From: an uncultured Senegalimassilia sp.
GTDB lineage: Bacteria > Actinomycetota > Coriobacteriia > Coriobacteriales > Eggerthellaceae
NCBI GenBank assembly: GCA_934630815.1
Contig: CAKTWI010000005.1
Coordinates: forward strand, 1 to 64,000
Reading direction: 5' to 3'
DNA length: 64,000 bases
Shown: positions 54,685 to 63,671 of the stretch, piece after piece
Position numbering within the stretch: the first letter of the stretch is position 1
How the letters are laid out: each line of letters starts with the position of its first letter
Program-made: the position numbers and the translations under genes
Notes under the pieces: generated by a model
Told to the model about the DNA's origin: nothing
Databases searched by the model: none
Seen by the model: only the letters and a program-made list of their open reading frames with translations

Positions 54685-55650
54685 ATGGTTACGCTTGCAA
54701 ATGCAGAACAGTCCCAGGTCAAGCGCGCCACGCGCGCGGCTTACGGCGTCACGCTGGCGGAGCTCGCCGGCGAAGGCGTGCCCGTCGTCGCCGTCGATGC
54801 CGACCTGACCGGCTCCACCACCACGGCCAAGTTCGCGAAGGCCGGCTACGCCGACCGTTTGTTCAACTGCGGCATCGCCGAGCAGAACATGGTCGACGTG
54901 GCGGCAGGTCTTGCGACCACCGGCAACATCGCGTTCACCGGCAGCTTCGCCGTGTTCGGCACCGGTCGCGCCTACGACCAGATCCGCAATACCGTGTGCT
55001 ATTCCGACCTGAACGTCAAGATCGCCCCCACGCACGCCGGCGTGTCCGTAGGCCCCGACGGCGGCAGCCACCAGATGCTTGAGGATATCTCGCTTATGGC
55101 AGGTCTTCCGCACATGCGCGTGCTCGTGCCGGCAGATTACGCCGCAGCAGTCGCCGCCATTCGCCTGGCCGCCGAAACGCCGGGTCCGGTGTATGTGCGC
55201 ATGGGTCGCGCCAGCGTGCCGGCGGTGTACGCCGACGGCGTCGAGCTCGAGCTTGGCCGCGCCTACACGCTGCGTGAGGGCTCCGATGTCACCATCGTGG
55301 CCTGCGGCGTCGAGGTGGAGCAGGCCCTGGCCGCTGCCGACGAGCTTGCAGCCGAGGGCGTGTCCGCCGAGGTCATCGACGCCTTCTCCGTCAAGCCCCT
55401 CGATCGTGCAACCATCGTGGCATCCGCTCGCAAAACCGGCCGCGTGGTCGTCGCCGAGGAGCACAGCATCCACGGCGGCCTGGGTACGGCCGTGTCGCGT
55501 GCGCTTGTCGAGGAGTGCCCGGTCCCCATGCGCTTCGTGGGCATGGATGATCGCTTCGGCAAATCCGGCGAGTTCGAGGAGCTTATGGCGTACTTCGGCT
55601 TGGACTCCAAGGCGATTGTCAAAGCTGTGAAAAGCCTCACGCTCAAGTAG
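54685..55650 (+). CDS. Transketolase, C-terminal subunit
   Basis: 321 residues. Pyrimidine-binding part (VAVDADLTGSTTTAKFAKAG, FNCGIAEQNMVDVAAGLA with catalytic Glu) and the C-terminal domain (YVRMGRASVPAVY, EEHSIHGGLGTAVSRAL). Together with the preceding gene it equals a full-length transketolase split in two, 3 nt apart. RBS GGAGG about 8 nt upstream. Split transketolases occur in several anaerobes and archaea. Confidence 0.92.
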   Translation: MVTLANAEQSQVKRATRAAYGVTLAELAGEGVPVVAVDADLTGSTTTAKFAKAGYADRLFNCGIAEQNMVDVAAGLATTGNIAFTGSFAVFGTGRAYDQIRNTVCYSDLNVKIAPTHAGVSVGPDGGSHQMLEDISLMAGLPHMRVLVPADYAAAVAAIRLAAETPGPVYVRMGRASVPAVYADGVELELGRAYTLREGSDVTIVACGVEVEQALAAADELAAEGVSAEVIDAFSVKPLDRATIVASARKTGRVVVAEEHSIHGGLGTAVSRALVEECPVPMRFVGMDDRFGKSGEFEELMAYFGLDSKAIVKAVKSLTLK

Positions 55651-55656
55651 GGCATC

Positions 55657-55665
55657 TGATAGAAT
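55657..55665 (+). promoter_or_regulatory. Extended -10 promoter of ftsEX
   Basis: TGA followed by TAGAAT (55660-55665), just after the transketolase stop; no clear -35. Confidence 0.45.
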
Positions 55666-55706
55666 CATCTTCGTCTCAGTACATCACTACATGAATGGAG
55701 CAAACT

Positions 55707-56549
55707 GTGACGAACGATATGAGCCATGCGGCTCCCGTGCGCCCGCAAAGGCGTGCAGGCGCCCATGCTGCGCCGCCGCGACAGGTGACATCGCAGCTGT
55801 CCGCGTCGCTTCCGACGCTTGAGATCGAAGATACCCCGCAGCAGTCGGGTACGCCCGTCATCACGTTCGACCATGTGACCAAGGTGTACCCGGCTCAGCC
55901 TAACAAACCCGCCCTCAATGACGTCTCCCTGCAGATCTTCGCCGGCGAGTTCGTGTTCCTGGTCGGTCATTCCGGTTCCGGCAAAACCACCTTCATCCGC
56001 ATGCTCATCCGCGAGGTAAAGCCTACGCAGGGCCATATCTACATCGCCGATGAGGATCTCGCGAACATGCGCAACTGGCGCGTGCCGTACCTGCGCCGCA
56101 ACATCGGCTGCGTGTTCCAGGACTTCAAGCTGCTTCCGAACAAAACGGTGTTCGAGAACGTGGCGTTCGCGCTCGAGGTAATCGGCAAGTCCCGTCACGT
56201 CATCAAAACGCAGGTTCCCGAGGTTCTGCGCCTGGTCGGCCTGCAGGACAAGCTCAACAAGCGCCCCGATCAGCTTTCCGGCGGCGAGCAGCAGCGCGTG
56301 TCCATCGCGCGCGCCATCGTGAACCGTCCTCCCATCCTCATCTGCGACGAGCCCACGGGCAATCTTGACCCGCAAACCTCTCGCGGCATCATGGACCTGC
56401 TCGAGCGCATCAACCGCACCGGCACCACGGTGGTCGTGGCAACCCATGACCGCGAGATGGTGGACAACATGCGTCGCCGCGTTATCGCGCTCGACCGCGG
56501 CAACCTGACGCGCGACCAAGATCGAGGGGTGTACGGTTTCGATGTCTAG
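55707..56549 (+). CDS. ftsE: Cell division ATP-binding protein FtsE
   Basis: 280 residues. Walker [15 protein letters not shown], signature [15 protein letters not shown], Walker [13 protein letters not shown]. Typical FtsE is about 225 residues; the first 50 or so here are an extra Pro/Ala/Arg-rich tail (for example [14 protein letters not shown]). The ATPase drives FtsX to activate cell-wall hydrolases at the septum. I favour GTG 55707, with GGAG 6 nt upstream, over the ATG four codons earlier. It overlaps ftsX by 8 nt. Confidence 0.92.
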   Translation: MTNDMSHAAPVRPQRRAGAHAAPPRQVTSQLSASLPTLEIEDTPQQSGTPVITFDHVTKVYPAQPNKPALNDVSLQIFAGEFVFLVGHSGSGKTTFIRMLIREVKPTQGHIYIADEDLANMRNWRVPYLRRNIGCVFQDFKLLPNKTVFENVAFALEVIGKSRHVIKTQVPEVLRLVGLQDKLNKRPDQLSGGEQQRVSIARAIVNRPPILICDEPTGNLDPQTSRGIMDLLERINRTGTTVVVATHDREMVDNMRRRVIALDRGNLTRDQDRGVYGFDV

Positions 56550-57450
56550 TTTCTTCTATTTCCTCAAAGAGTCGCTGACCGGCTTCACGCGCAATCTTTC
56601 CACTGCGCTCGGTTCCATCGTCACCATCTTCCTGTCGTTGCTCATCATCGGCATTTTCCTGGTGGGCGGTTCGGTGGTCAACAACGTCGTGAAGTCCGTG
56701 GAGCAGGAAGTCAACATCACGGTGTGGATCTCCGATAGCGCCTCCAGCTCTGACGTGCAGTCGCTGCAATCCGAGATCAAGTCAATGTCGTCGGTCGCCA
56801 ACGTTAGCTACACCGATAAGGAGCAGGCGCTTGAGAACTTCAAGGCGTCCTCCAGCTCCGATATCGCCGAGTCGCTTGACGGGCAGAACCCGCTGCCGGC
56901 TTCCATCGACGTCGAGCTGTCCGACCCGAAGATGGTCGAGGACGTTGCCTCCCAGATCGAGGCGAACAAGACGTTCCAGAAGATCTGCGATAACCCCTCC
57001 GACCCCTCTGATTCGCTGCGTTACGGCGAGAAGACGGTCGATCGCCTGTTCCAGCTGACCAGTTATGTGCGCGTCATCGGCGTGGCGCTCGTGGGCCTTC
57101 TCATCTTCATCGCGCTGGTGTTCATCAACAACACCATCCGCTTGGCCATTTTGGCTCGCCGCAAGGAAATCGCCATTATGCGTCTGGTGGGCGCTTCCAA
57201 CGGGTTCATCCGAGGGCCCTTCCTCATGGAGGGCGCGCTGCACGCCATCGTCGGCGCTGCGCTTGCCATCGGCACCCTCGAGGTCCTGCGCAACGTGGCC
57301 ATGCCTAAGCTGCAGGATGCGCTCACGTGGCTGCCCATCGACCTTTCCGCCGGCACGTTCGCGATGTTCTATGTGATGCTTGCGGTGTTCGGCCTGGTCA
57401 TCGGCTTGATCGGCTCGGCATTCGCCATGCGTCGTTATCTGAAGGTGTAG
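56542..57450 (+). CDS. ftsX: Cell division protein FtsX
   Basis: 302 residues. An N-terminal membrane helix ([22 protein letters not shown]), an external domain of about 120 residues, then three membrane helices ([51 protein letters not shown]). It carries the signal from FtsE to a periplasmic-side peptidoglycan hydrolase. Begins inside ftsE, so the genes are coupled. The S41 protease gene follows after 16 nt. Confidence 0.92.
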   Translation: MSSFFYFLKESLTGFTRNLSTALGSIVTIFLSLLIIGIFLVGGSVVNNVVKSVEQEVNITVWISDSASSSDVQSLQSEIKSMSSVANVSYTDKEQALENFKASSSSDIAESLDGQNPLPASIDVELSDPKMVEDVASQIEANKTFQKICDNPSDPSDSLRYGEKTVDRLFQLTSYVRVIGVALVGLLIFIALVFINNTIRLAILARRKEIAIMRLVGASNGFIRGPFLMEGALHAIVGAALAIGTLEVLRNVAMPKLQDALTWLPIDLSAGTFAMFYVMLAVFGLVIGLIGSAFAMRRYLKV

Positions 57451-57466
57451 CGCTTGAGGAGCATGC

Positions 57467-58756
57467 ATGCCAAGGCATACCGATAAAATTGCCAACATGG
57501 CGGCGTCCGCGCGCAAGGCGCGTGCCCGCAATATAAAGCTCGCGAAGCTGTTCAGCTTGATCATCGTCGTAGCCGCCGCATTTGTCGGCGGCTTCGCCGT
57601 TCGCGGAGACATGGAGCTGCTCGATGCGCTGGGCCTTTCGCAGCTCACGGGCACCCAGGATGCGAAGACGAAGGCTGCGCAAACGCAGCAAACCTATAAC
57701 TCGCTTTCGGCTCGTGTGGGCGAGGTGGAGACCATCGTGAACAAGGACAGCCTTGATTCCTATGATCTAGACACCGCCACCACTAAGATGCTCGATGCGT
57801 TCGCCGTGTCCACTCAGGACCCGTATCTGCGCTATTACGATGCAAGCCGCTTCGCTGCTTCCTCGTCTACTTCCGACGCCTCCGACAACGGCGGCGGCAT
57901 CGGCGTGCTGTTCAACGAATACAACGGCAGCGCCTACGCGGTCGACGTGTTCGAGGGATCGCCGGCGCAGATGGCCGACGTGCGAACCAATGACGTGGTG
58001 GTTTCCATTGATGGCGACCGCAGCCACGCTTGGTCCGCATCCGAGGTCACGCAGGCCATCAAGCGCGATCAGGGCTCTCAGGTGGTCATCACCTGGAGAC
58101 GCGGCTCTTCGCTTGACGACACCAAGGGCACCGAGTTCACCACCACGCTCACCGTCACGGACCAAACGGTCAAAAACGTCGCCACCGAGCTCACGAACAA
58201 CGTTGGCTATATTCAGGTGAAACAGATCACGCAGAATTCCGCGCAGCTCGTGCGGCAGGCCATCGTCGATCTGGATGCAAGGGGAGCGCAATCATATGTC
58301 CTGGACCTGCGCGACAATCCTGGCGGGTACCTTACGCAAGCCGTGGATATCTCAAGCTACTTCATCAAAAGCGGCACTATCGTGCGCATCACCACGAAGA
58401 GCTCGGATGAGACCACGAAAAACGCCACGGGCGATGTGCTTACCGACAAGCCGCTGGTGGTGCTCGTTAACGGCAACACCTCGTCTTCGGCCGAGGTCAT
58501 TGCCGCGTCGTTGAAGGATAACGAACGAGCTACCATCGTGGGCACCACTACGCTTGGCAAGGGCTCGGTGCAGGTCACCCATGAGCTCACGTTCGGCGGT
58601 GCGCTGCGCTATACGGCTGCGTACTACAAAAGCCCGCTCGATCATGACATCGATGGGCTGGGCATCAACCCCGACATCTCCATCGGCCGTTCCGACGATG
58701 ACGACAATCAAAAGTCGTTGGCCATGGAAACCGCGCAATCCATGGTGCGTGAGTAG
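57467..58756 (+). CDS. S41-family carboxy-terminal processing protease
   Basis: 429 residues with an N-terminal signal-anchor (FSLIIVVAAAFVGGFAV). PDZ domain (about 135-225; GGGIGVLFNEYNGSAYAVDVF, PAQMADVRTNDVVVSIDG). Peptidase core with catalytic Ser in NGNTSSSAEVIAASL and catalytic Lys in GTTTLGKGSVQVTHE. Such CtpA-like enzymes process or degrade envelope proteins, including cell-wall hydrolases, which fits the ftsEX neighbours. RBS TTGAGGAG. The next gene, an RNase R, starts immediately after the stop. Confidence 0.92.
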   Translation: MPRHTDKIANMAASARKARARNIKLAKLFSLIIVVAAAFVGGFAVRGDMELLDALGLSQLTGTQDAKTKAAQTQQTYNSLSARVGEVETIVNKDSLDSYDLDTATTKMLDAFAVSTQDPYLRYYDASRFAASSSTSDASDNGGGIGVLFNEYNGSAYAVDVFEGSPAQMADVRTNDVVVSIDGDRSHAWSASEVTQAIKRDQGSQVVITWRRGSSLDDTKGTEFTTTLTVTDQTVKNVATELTNNVGYIQVKQITQNSAQLVRQAIVDLDARGAQSYVLDLRDNPGGYLTQAVDISSYFIKSGTIVRITTKSSDETTKNATGDVLTDKPLVVLVNGNTSSSAEVIAASLKDNERATIVGTTTLGKGSVQVTHELTFGGALRYTAAYYKSPLDHDIDGLGINPDISIGRSDDDDNQKSLAMETAQSMVRE

Positions 58757-60778
58757 ATGGGGCGCACGCGCAAGCACACGCGTCGCCGTCCGCGCCCCAA
58801 TCCTCACGGCATTCTGGTGGTTCATGCGGGATCGTTCGGTTTTGTACGGACGGCAGAAGGGGAATACTTCATCCCGGAATCGAAGATGGCGGGGGCTTTC
58901 GACGGCGACCTGGTGGAAGTGGCACCGCTTCCTGCGCGCGGTACGTCCGGCGACGCACACGCCGATCGGCCGGCGGCCCGCGTGCTGCGCGTCATCGACC
59001 GTGCGCACGATACCGTGGTTGGGCGCTATGAGGTCGCCGAGCCTTTCGGCGTGGTGGTGCCCGAGGACCATAACATCCCCTATGACATCTTCACCATGCG
59101 CGCCGATTCGCCGGATATCCCAGATGGGGCGCTTGTGCGCGTTCGCATGACGGCGTATCCGTCTCGGCATGAAGCCGCGTGCGGCGTTATCGAGGACGTG
59201 CTCGGCATGGCAGACGATGCCACCGTCTCCGTTGAATCCATCATCGCCCGCGCCAAGCTTGAAACCGTGTTCTCGGAAGGCGCCTTGGCGCAAGCCGATG
59301 CGGCGGCTCTCGACGAAGTGGGCGCCCTTGCCGCAGGGTACCGCGATATCCGCGATCGCGTGGTGTTCACCATCGACCCGGCCGATGCCCGGGATTTCGA
59401 TGATGCGCTTTCCCTGGAGCCCGCGGAGGACTTCCGCAAGCACGGCGCCGTATGGCGTCTGGGCGTCCACATCGCCGATGTGTCGCATTATGTGGAGTGG
59501 AACAGCTCGCTCGACCTTGATGCGCGCCGTCGCGCCACGAGCGTTTACCTGGTCGATCGCGTCATCCCCATGCTGCCCGAGCAGCTTTCCAACGGCTTGT
59601 GCTCGCTCAATCCCGGCGAAACTCGCAGGTGCATGACGTGTGACGTATACCTTGACGAGGACTGGAGGCCCGTCGGCTACGACCTGTACCCGGCGCTCAT
59701 GCGCTCGTGCGCTCGCTTGTCGTACAGCCAGGTGCTCGATGCGCTGCAGGGCGCGCCGCTCGGCGCCTCCGGCACGCTCGACGGCTTGAAAGGCTGCGCG
59801 GCAGGTCAGGATATTGACGAAGCCATCATGCAGCGCGTGAGGAGCCTGAGCAGTTTCGCCCAGGCGCGCATCGCGTACCGGCAAGCTGCCGGCGGCCTTG
59901 ACTTCGAGTTCCCCGAGGCCCGCGTGATCCTCGACGCATCGGGCAAGCCCTGCGGGGTGGACCTGCGCGTGAAGAACCAGGCCACAAGCCTTGTCGAGGA
60001 GGCCATGATCTTAGCCAACGAGGTGGTTGCGGCGCATCTGCACGAGCGCGATTTCCCCGCCTTGTACCGAGTGCATGAGAAACCCTCGCCGGACAGTCTT
60101 GCCGCGTTGCTTCCCGTGCTCTCGGAGTTCAGCTGGTTCAACCGCATCAGCCCTGAACGCTTCGTGGCAGGCGATGCACATGCCGCGCAGCAGGTGCTCT
60201 TGGAAAGCCAGGGACGCCTTGAGGCCGATCTTGTGCAGGCGCTCGTGTTGCGCGCCATGAAGCGCGCTTGCTATAAGCCCGAATGCGAAGGGCATTACGG
60301 CCTGGCAAGCGCGGCGTATGCGCATTTCACCAGCCCTATTCGCCGATATCCCGACTTGGTGGTGCATCGCATGCTGCGCGCGCAGCTCACGCGCCGTCCT
60401 CAGCGTTTCGAGCAGGAGGTTGCGGCGCTGCCTTGGATCGCCGAGCACTCCTCGGATATGGAGCGCGTCGCCGAGAAGGCGGCCCGCAAGTCGCAGGAGC
60501 TCAAGCTTGCCGAGTATATGTCCCGTTTCGTCGGGCAGGGCTTCTCGGCGGTGGTGTCGGGGGTTGCCGCATACGGCATGTACGTGAAGCTCGACAACAC
60601 CGCGGAAGGGCTGGTGGCCGCCAGGTATTTGGGCGGCGAATATTTCGCCCTCGACGCGGCGGGTTGCATGCTGGTCGGTCAGGACAGCGGACGCGTGTTC
60701 CGATTGGGCCAGCGCGTTGATGTGGTCCTTGAGGCTGTGGACGCCCGGGCCGGCCGCCTTGACTTCCGCCTTGCATGA
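58757..60778 (+). CDS. rnr: Ribonuclease R family exoribonuclease
   Basis: 673 residues. Cold-shock-like domain near the N-terminus (HGILVVHAGSFGFVRT), the RNB catalytic core with DPADARDFDDALSLE (four metal-binding Asp), LPEQLSNGLCSLNPGE and SPIRRYPDLVVHR, and a C-terminal S1 domain (GFSAVVSGVAAYGMYVKLDNT). It degrades structured RNA 3'-5'. It is shorter than E. coli RNase R (813) because the N- and C-terminal extensions are small. It starts at the first base after the protease stop. A strong terminator follows. Confidence 0.93.
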   Translation: MGRTRKHTRRRPRPNPHGILVVHAGSFGFVRTAEGEYFIPESKMAGAFDGDLVEVAPLPARGTSGDAHADRPAARVLRVIDRAHDTVVGRYEVAEPFGVVVPEDHNIPYDIFTMRADSPDIPDGALVRVRMTAYPSRHEAACGVIEDVLGMADDATVSVESIIARAKLETVFSEGALAQADAAALDEVGALAAGYRDIRDRVVFTIDPADARDFDDALSLEPAEDFRKHGAVWRLGVHIADVSHYVEWNSSLDLDARRRATSVYLVDRVIPMLPEQLSNGLCSLNPGETRRCMTCDVYLDEDWRPVGYDLYPALMRSCARLSYSQVLDALQGAPLGASGTLDGLKGCAAGQDIDEAIMQRVRSLSSFAQARIAYRQAAGGLDFEFPEARVILDASGKPCGVDLRVKNQATSLVEEAMILANEVVAAHLHERDFPALYRVHEKPSPDSLAALLPVLSEFSWFNRISPERFVAGDAHAAQQVLLESQGRLEADLVQALVLRAMKRACYKPECEGHYGLASAAYAHFTSPIRRYPDLVVHRMLRAQLTRRPQRFEQEVAALPWIAEHSSDMERVAEKAARKSQELKLAEYMSRFVGQGFSAVVSGVAAYGMYVKLDNTAEGLVAARYLGGEYFALDAAGCMLVGQDSGRVFRLGQRVDVVLEAVDARAGRLDFRLA

Positions 60779-60829
60779 ACAAGTTCAAGCCACGGGTCGA
60801 AATGCTGCGCAAGTGAAATAACCTGATTG

Positions 60830-60865
60830 CGAAGTCCCACGTCACAGGCGTGGGACTTCGTTTTT
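60830..60865 (+). terminator. Terminator of the ftsEX-ctpA-rnr operon
   Basis: CGAAGTCCCACG (60830-60841) pairs with CGTGGGACTTCG (60849-60860), followed by TTTTT. Confidence 0.92.
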
Positions 60866-60901
60866 CCGACCGAAGAAAACGTGAATGAGATTCCGTTTGC
60901 C

Positions 60902-60929
60902 TTGAAAACCCTACCGCTTGCACTACCAT
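60902..60929 (+). promoter_or_regulatory. Promoter of the fab operon
   Basis: -35 TTGAAA (60902-60907), 16-nt spacer, -10 TACCAT (60924-60929). I saw no clear FapR/FabT-type palindrome. Confidence 0.45.
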
Positions 60930-60998
60930 TTTCGGGTACGCGGTTCCCGTCTTATCAGGCGTGTTCGAAGAAATTATTCGTGAATAGGATCTATGTAT

Positions 60999-61961
60999 AT
61001 GAATACCCGCATCACTGAGCTTTTGGGCATCCAAGCGCCCATCATCCAAGGCGCCATGGCGCGCATCGCCGATGCCAGCTTGGCCGGCGCCGTCAGCGCC
61101 GCCGGCGGCTTGGGCATCATCGCCTGCGGCGGCGCCCCGCTTGAATGGGTGGAGCAGCAGGTTGCGGCAGCTCGCAAGATCACCGGCAACCCCATCGGCG
61201 CCAACGTCATGCTTATGGACCCCAATGCCGCCGAGCTTGCCCGACTGCTCGTCGATCTGAAGATCGACGTGATCACCACCGGTGCCGGCAGCCCTGCCAA
61301 CTATATGGATATGTGGAAAGAGGCCGGCATCAAGGTTATCCCCGTCGTCGCCACCACCGCGCTCGCCAAGCGCATGGAGCGTCTGGGCGCCGATGCCGTC
61401 GTGGCCGAGGGCACCGAAAGCGGTGGGCATGTGGGCGAGCTTACCACCATGGCCCTGGTCCCTGCGGTGTGCGACACTGTTTCCATCCCCGTCATCGCCG
61501 CAGGCGGCATCGCCGATGGGCGCGGTGTGGCGGCCGCGTTCGCGCTGGGCGCCGAGGGCGTGCAGATGGGTACGCGCTTCCTTACCGTTGAGGAATGCAC
61601 CGTTTCCGATGCATATAAAGAGCGCGTTTTGGCGGCCAAGGACTCCGACACCATCGTCACGGGACGCGGCAGCGGCCATCCCGTCCGTTGCCTGAAGAAC
61701 AAGTTCTCCCGCAACGTGCGCAAGCTGGAGGCCGATCTGAACAAGAACGGCGACGAGCTCGAGGCCATGTATGTGGGAAGCCTGCGCCGCGCCGTCGAAG
61801 GCGATGTGGACAACGGTTCCATGATGGCCGGCCAGGTCGCCGCGCTTGTGCATGAGCGCAAGACCGCGCAGGAGGTTATCGATGAGCTGATGGCGCAGGC
61901 GCAGGCAGTCGGCGCACGCAGCCTCCAGCAGGCCGCCGACGCCAACGCGGCGCGCGGGTAG
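60999..61961 (+). CDS. fabK: Enoyl-ACP reductase II (FMN-dependent, FabK)
   Basis: 320 residues, TIM barrel. APIIQGAMARIADASLAGAVSAAGG at the N-terminus (FMN site; quoted piece IIQGAMARIADAS), GAGSPANYMDMW, VAEGTESGGHVGE and IAAGGIADGRGVAAAFALGA are FabK/nitronate monooxygenase motifs. It reduces enoyl-ACP in fatty-acid elongation. The three fab genes directly after favour FabK over a nitronate monooxygenase. I chose ATG 60999, with AGGA 8 nt upstream, not the ATG two codons earlier. It likely replaces FabI; none is seen in this window. Confidence 0.9.
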   Translation: MNTRITELLGIQAPIIQGAMARIADASLAGAVSAAGGLGIIACGGAPLEWVEQQVAAARKITGNPIGANVMLMDPNAAELARLLVDLKIDVITTGAGSPANYMDMWKEAGIKVIPVVATTALAKRMERLGADAVVAEGTESGGHVGELTTMALVPAVCDTVSIPVIAAGGIADGRGVAAAFALGAEGVQMGTRFLTVEECTVSDAYKERVLAAKDSDTIVTGRGSGHPVRCLKNKFSRNVRKLEADLNKNGDELEAMYVGSLRRAVEGDVDNGSMMAGQVAALVHERKTAQEVIDELMAQAQAVGARSLQQAADANAARG

Positions 61962-61970
61962 GGGGTCGGT

Positions 61971-62903
61971 ATGAACCCGGTATTCATGTTCTCGGGCCAA
62001 GGCGCCCAAAAGCCTGGCATGGGCGAGAGCTTGTTCGACGTTCCCGAAGTCAAGGCGGTGCTCGACTGCGCCTCCGACGTGCTCGGCTACGACGTGGCCG
62101 AGCTCATGACCAGCGCTCCTGCTGAAAAGCTCAACGACACCCGGTATGCGCAGCCGGCCACCTGTGCGCTGTCCGCGGGCATCGCGTCGGCCTTGCAAGC
62201 GCGCGGCGTGCAGCCCCAGGCTGTGCTCGGATTCTCGTTGGGGCAGGTCAGCGCCCTGGCGGTTTCGGGTATGCTCACCTACGAGGAAACGTTCTCCTTT
62301 GTTGCCGAGCGCGCCCGCCTTATGGCGCAGGCAGCTGCCGAGCGTCCGGGCGTGATGAGCGCGCTGCTCAAAGCTGACGGCGAATCGGTCGCGCAGCTGT
62401 GCGAGGAGTGCGCGCAGGGCCAGGTGCTCGTCCCCGCGAACTTCAATTGCCCGGGCCAGATCGTCATATCGGGAGAGCAGGCCGCCGTCGAGCGAGCCGA
62501 AGCCGCCTGGGGGGCGGCGGGCAAGCGGTTTGCCCGTCTGGCCACCTCCGGCGCGTTCCACAGCCCGCTTATGCAGTCAGCCGCCGATGAGCTTGACGCA
62601 TATCTGGCGAAGGTGGATTTCAAACAGCCTTCCGTCCCGCTGATCTGCAACACCGATGCGCAGCCGCTTTCCGCCGAGGCGGCGCGACGCCATCTGGTCG
62701 ACCATCTAACCCATCCGGTGCGCTTCGAGCAAAGCGTGCGGGCCCTGGCCGATCAGGGCGCCTCCGTGTTCGCCGAGGTCGGCTTCGGCGGGGTGCTGTC
62801 GAACCTGGTCAAACGCATCGACCGCAAGGCGGCCCGCCCCTGCATCCAGGATGCGGCGTCCTTCGATGCCTTCGTTTCCGAATACGCCGAGGATAAGGAA
62901 TAG
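61971..62903 (+). CDS. fabD: Malonyl-CoA:ACP transacylase
   Basis: 310 residues. MFSGQGAQKPGMGE at the N-terminus and GFSLGQVSALAVSG (GxSxG with the catalytic Ser), then GAFHSPLM (catalytic His). It loads malonyl groups onto ACP. 9 nt after fabK and 3 nt before fabG. Confidence 0.95.
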   Translation: MNPVFMFSGQGAQKPGMGESLFDVPEVKAVLDCASDVLGYDVAELMTSAPAEKLNDTRYAQPATCALSAGIASALQARGVQPQAVLGFSLGQVSALAVSGMLTYEETFSFVAERARLMAQAAAERPGVMSALLKADGESVAQLCEECAQGQVLVPANFNCPGQIVISGEQAAVERAEAAWGAAGKRFARLATSGAFHSPLMQSAADELDAYLAKVDFKQPSVPLICNTDAQPLSAEAARRHLVDHLTHPVRFEQSVRALADQGASVFAEVGFGGVLSNLVKRIDRKAARPCIQDAASFDAFVSEYAEDKE

Positions 62904-62906
62904 CAC

Positions 62907-63671
62907 ATGAGCGAATCTCAAGATACCACCCGCCGCGCGGCGCTTGTCACCGGCAGCTCGCGCGGTATCGGCCTTGCGGTCGCCGAGCAGCTGGCGGCTG
63001 CCGGCTTCAATGTGGCGCTGAACTGCTCGAGCGAGGCGGGCCTTCCCGTGCTGCGCGAGCAGGCTAGCCGCATCGCCGGCGAACATGGCGTGCAGGTAGA
63101 GGCCATCGCGGCAAGCGTGGCCGATGAAGCCGAGGCGAACGCGCTGGTCGAGCAGGCGCATGAGGCCTTCGGCCGCCTTGATGCCGTGGTCAACAACGCC
63201 GGCATCACGCGCGACGGGCTTATGGTGCGCATGAAGGACGACGACTTCGACCGCGTCATCGACGTGAACCTGAAGGGCACCTTCCACATCTGCCGCGCCG
63301 CCGGCAAGATCATGATGAAGCAGCGTTACGGGCGCATCGTGAACATGTCGAGCATCTCCGGCGTCGGCGGCAACGCCGGCCAGGCCAACTACGCGGCATC
63401 GAAGGCGGGCGTCATCGGGCTGACGAAGACCATCGCCCGCGAGCTTGCGGCCCGCGGCGTCACGGCCAACTCCGTCGCCCCCGGCTTCATCTCCACCGAC
63501 ATGACCGACGCCCTGTCCGAAAAGCAGCGCGAGGCCATCGGCGAGCAGATCCCCATGAAGCGCTTCGGCACGGTGGACGACGTCGCCCATCTGGTGGGCT
63601 TTTTGGCAAGCGAGGAATCCGGCTACATTACCGGGCAGGTCATCTGCATCGATGGAGGTTTGGCACTATGA
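62907..63671 (+). CDS. fabG: 3-oxoacyl-ACP reductase
   Basis: 254 residues, short-chain dehydrogenase. Cofactor motif TGSSRGIGLAVAEQL, NNAGITRDGLMVRM, catalytic Ser in MSSISGVGGNAGQ and YAASKAGVIG. The C-terminus GQVICIDGGLAL is typical. It reduces 3-ketoacyl-ACP with NADPH. The stop overlaps the next start as ATGA. Confidence 0.95.
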   Translation: MSESQDTTRRAALVTGSSRGIGLAVAEQLAAAGFNVALNCSSEAGLPVLREQASRIAGEHGVQVEAIAASVADEAEANALVEQAHEAFGRLDAVVNNAGITRDGLMVRMKDDDFDRVIDVNLKGTFHICRAAGKIMMKQRYGRIVNMSSISGVGGNAGQANYAASKAGVIGLTKTIARELAARGVTANSVAPGFISTDMTDALSEKQREAIGEQIPMKRFGTVDDVAHLVGFLASEESGYITGQVICIDGGLAL

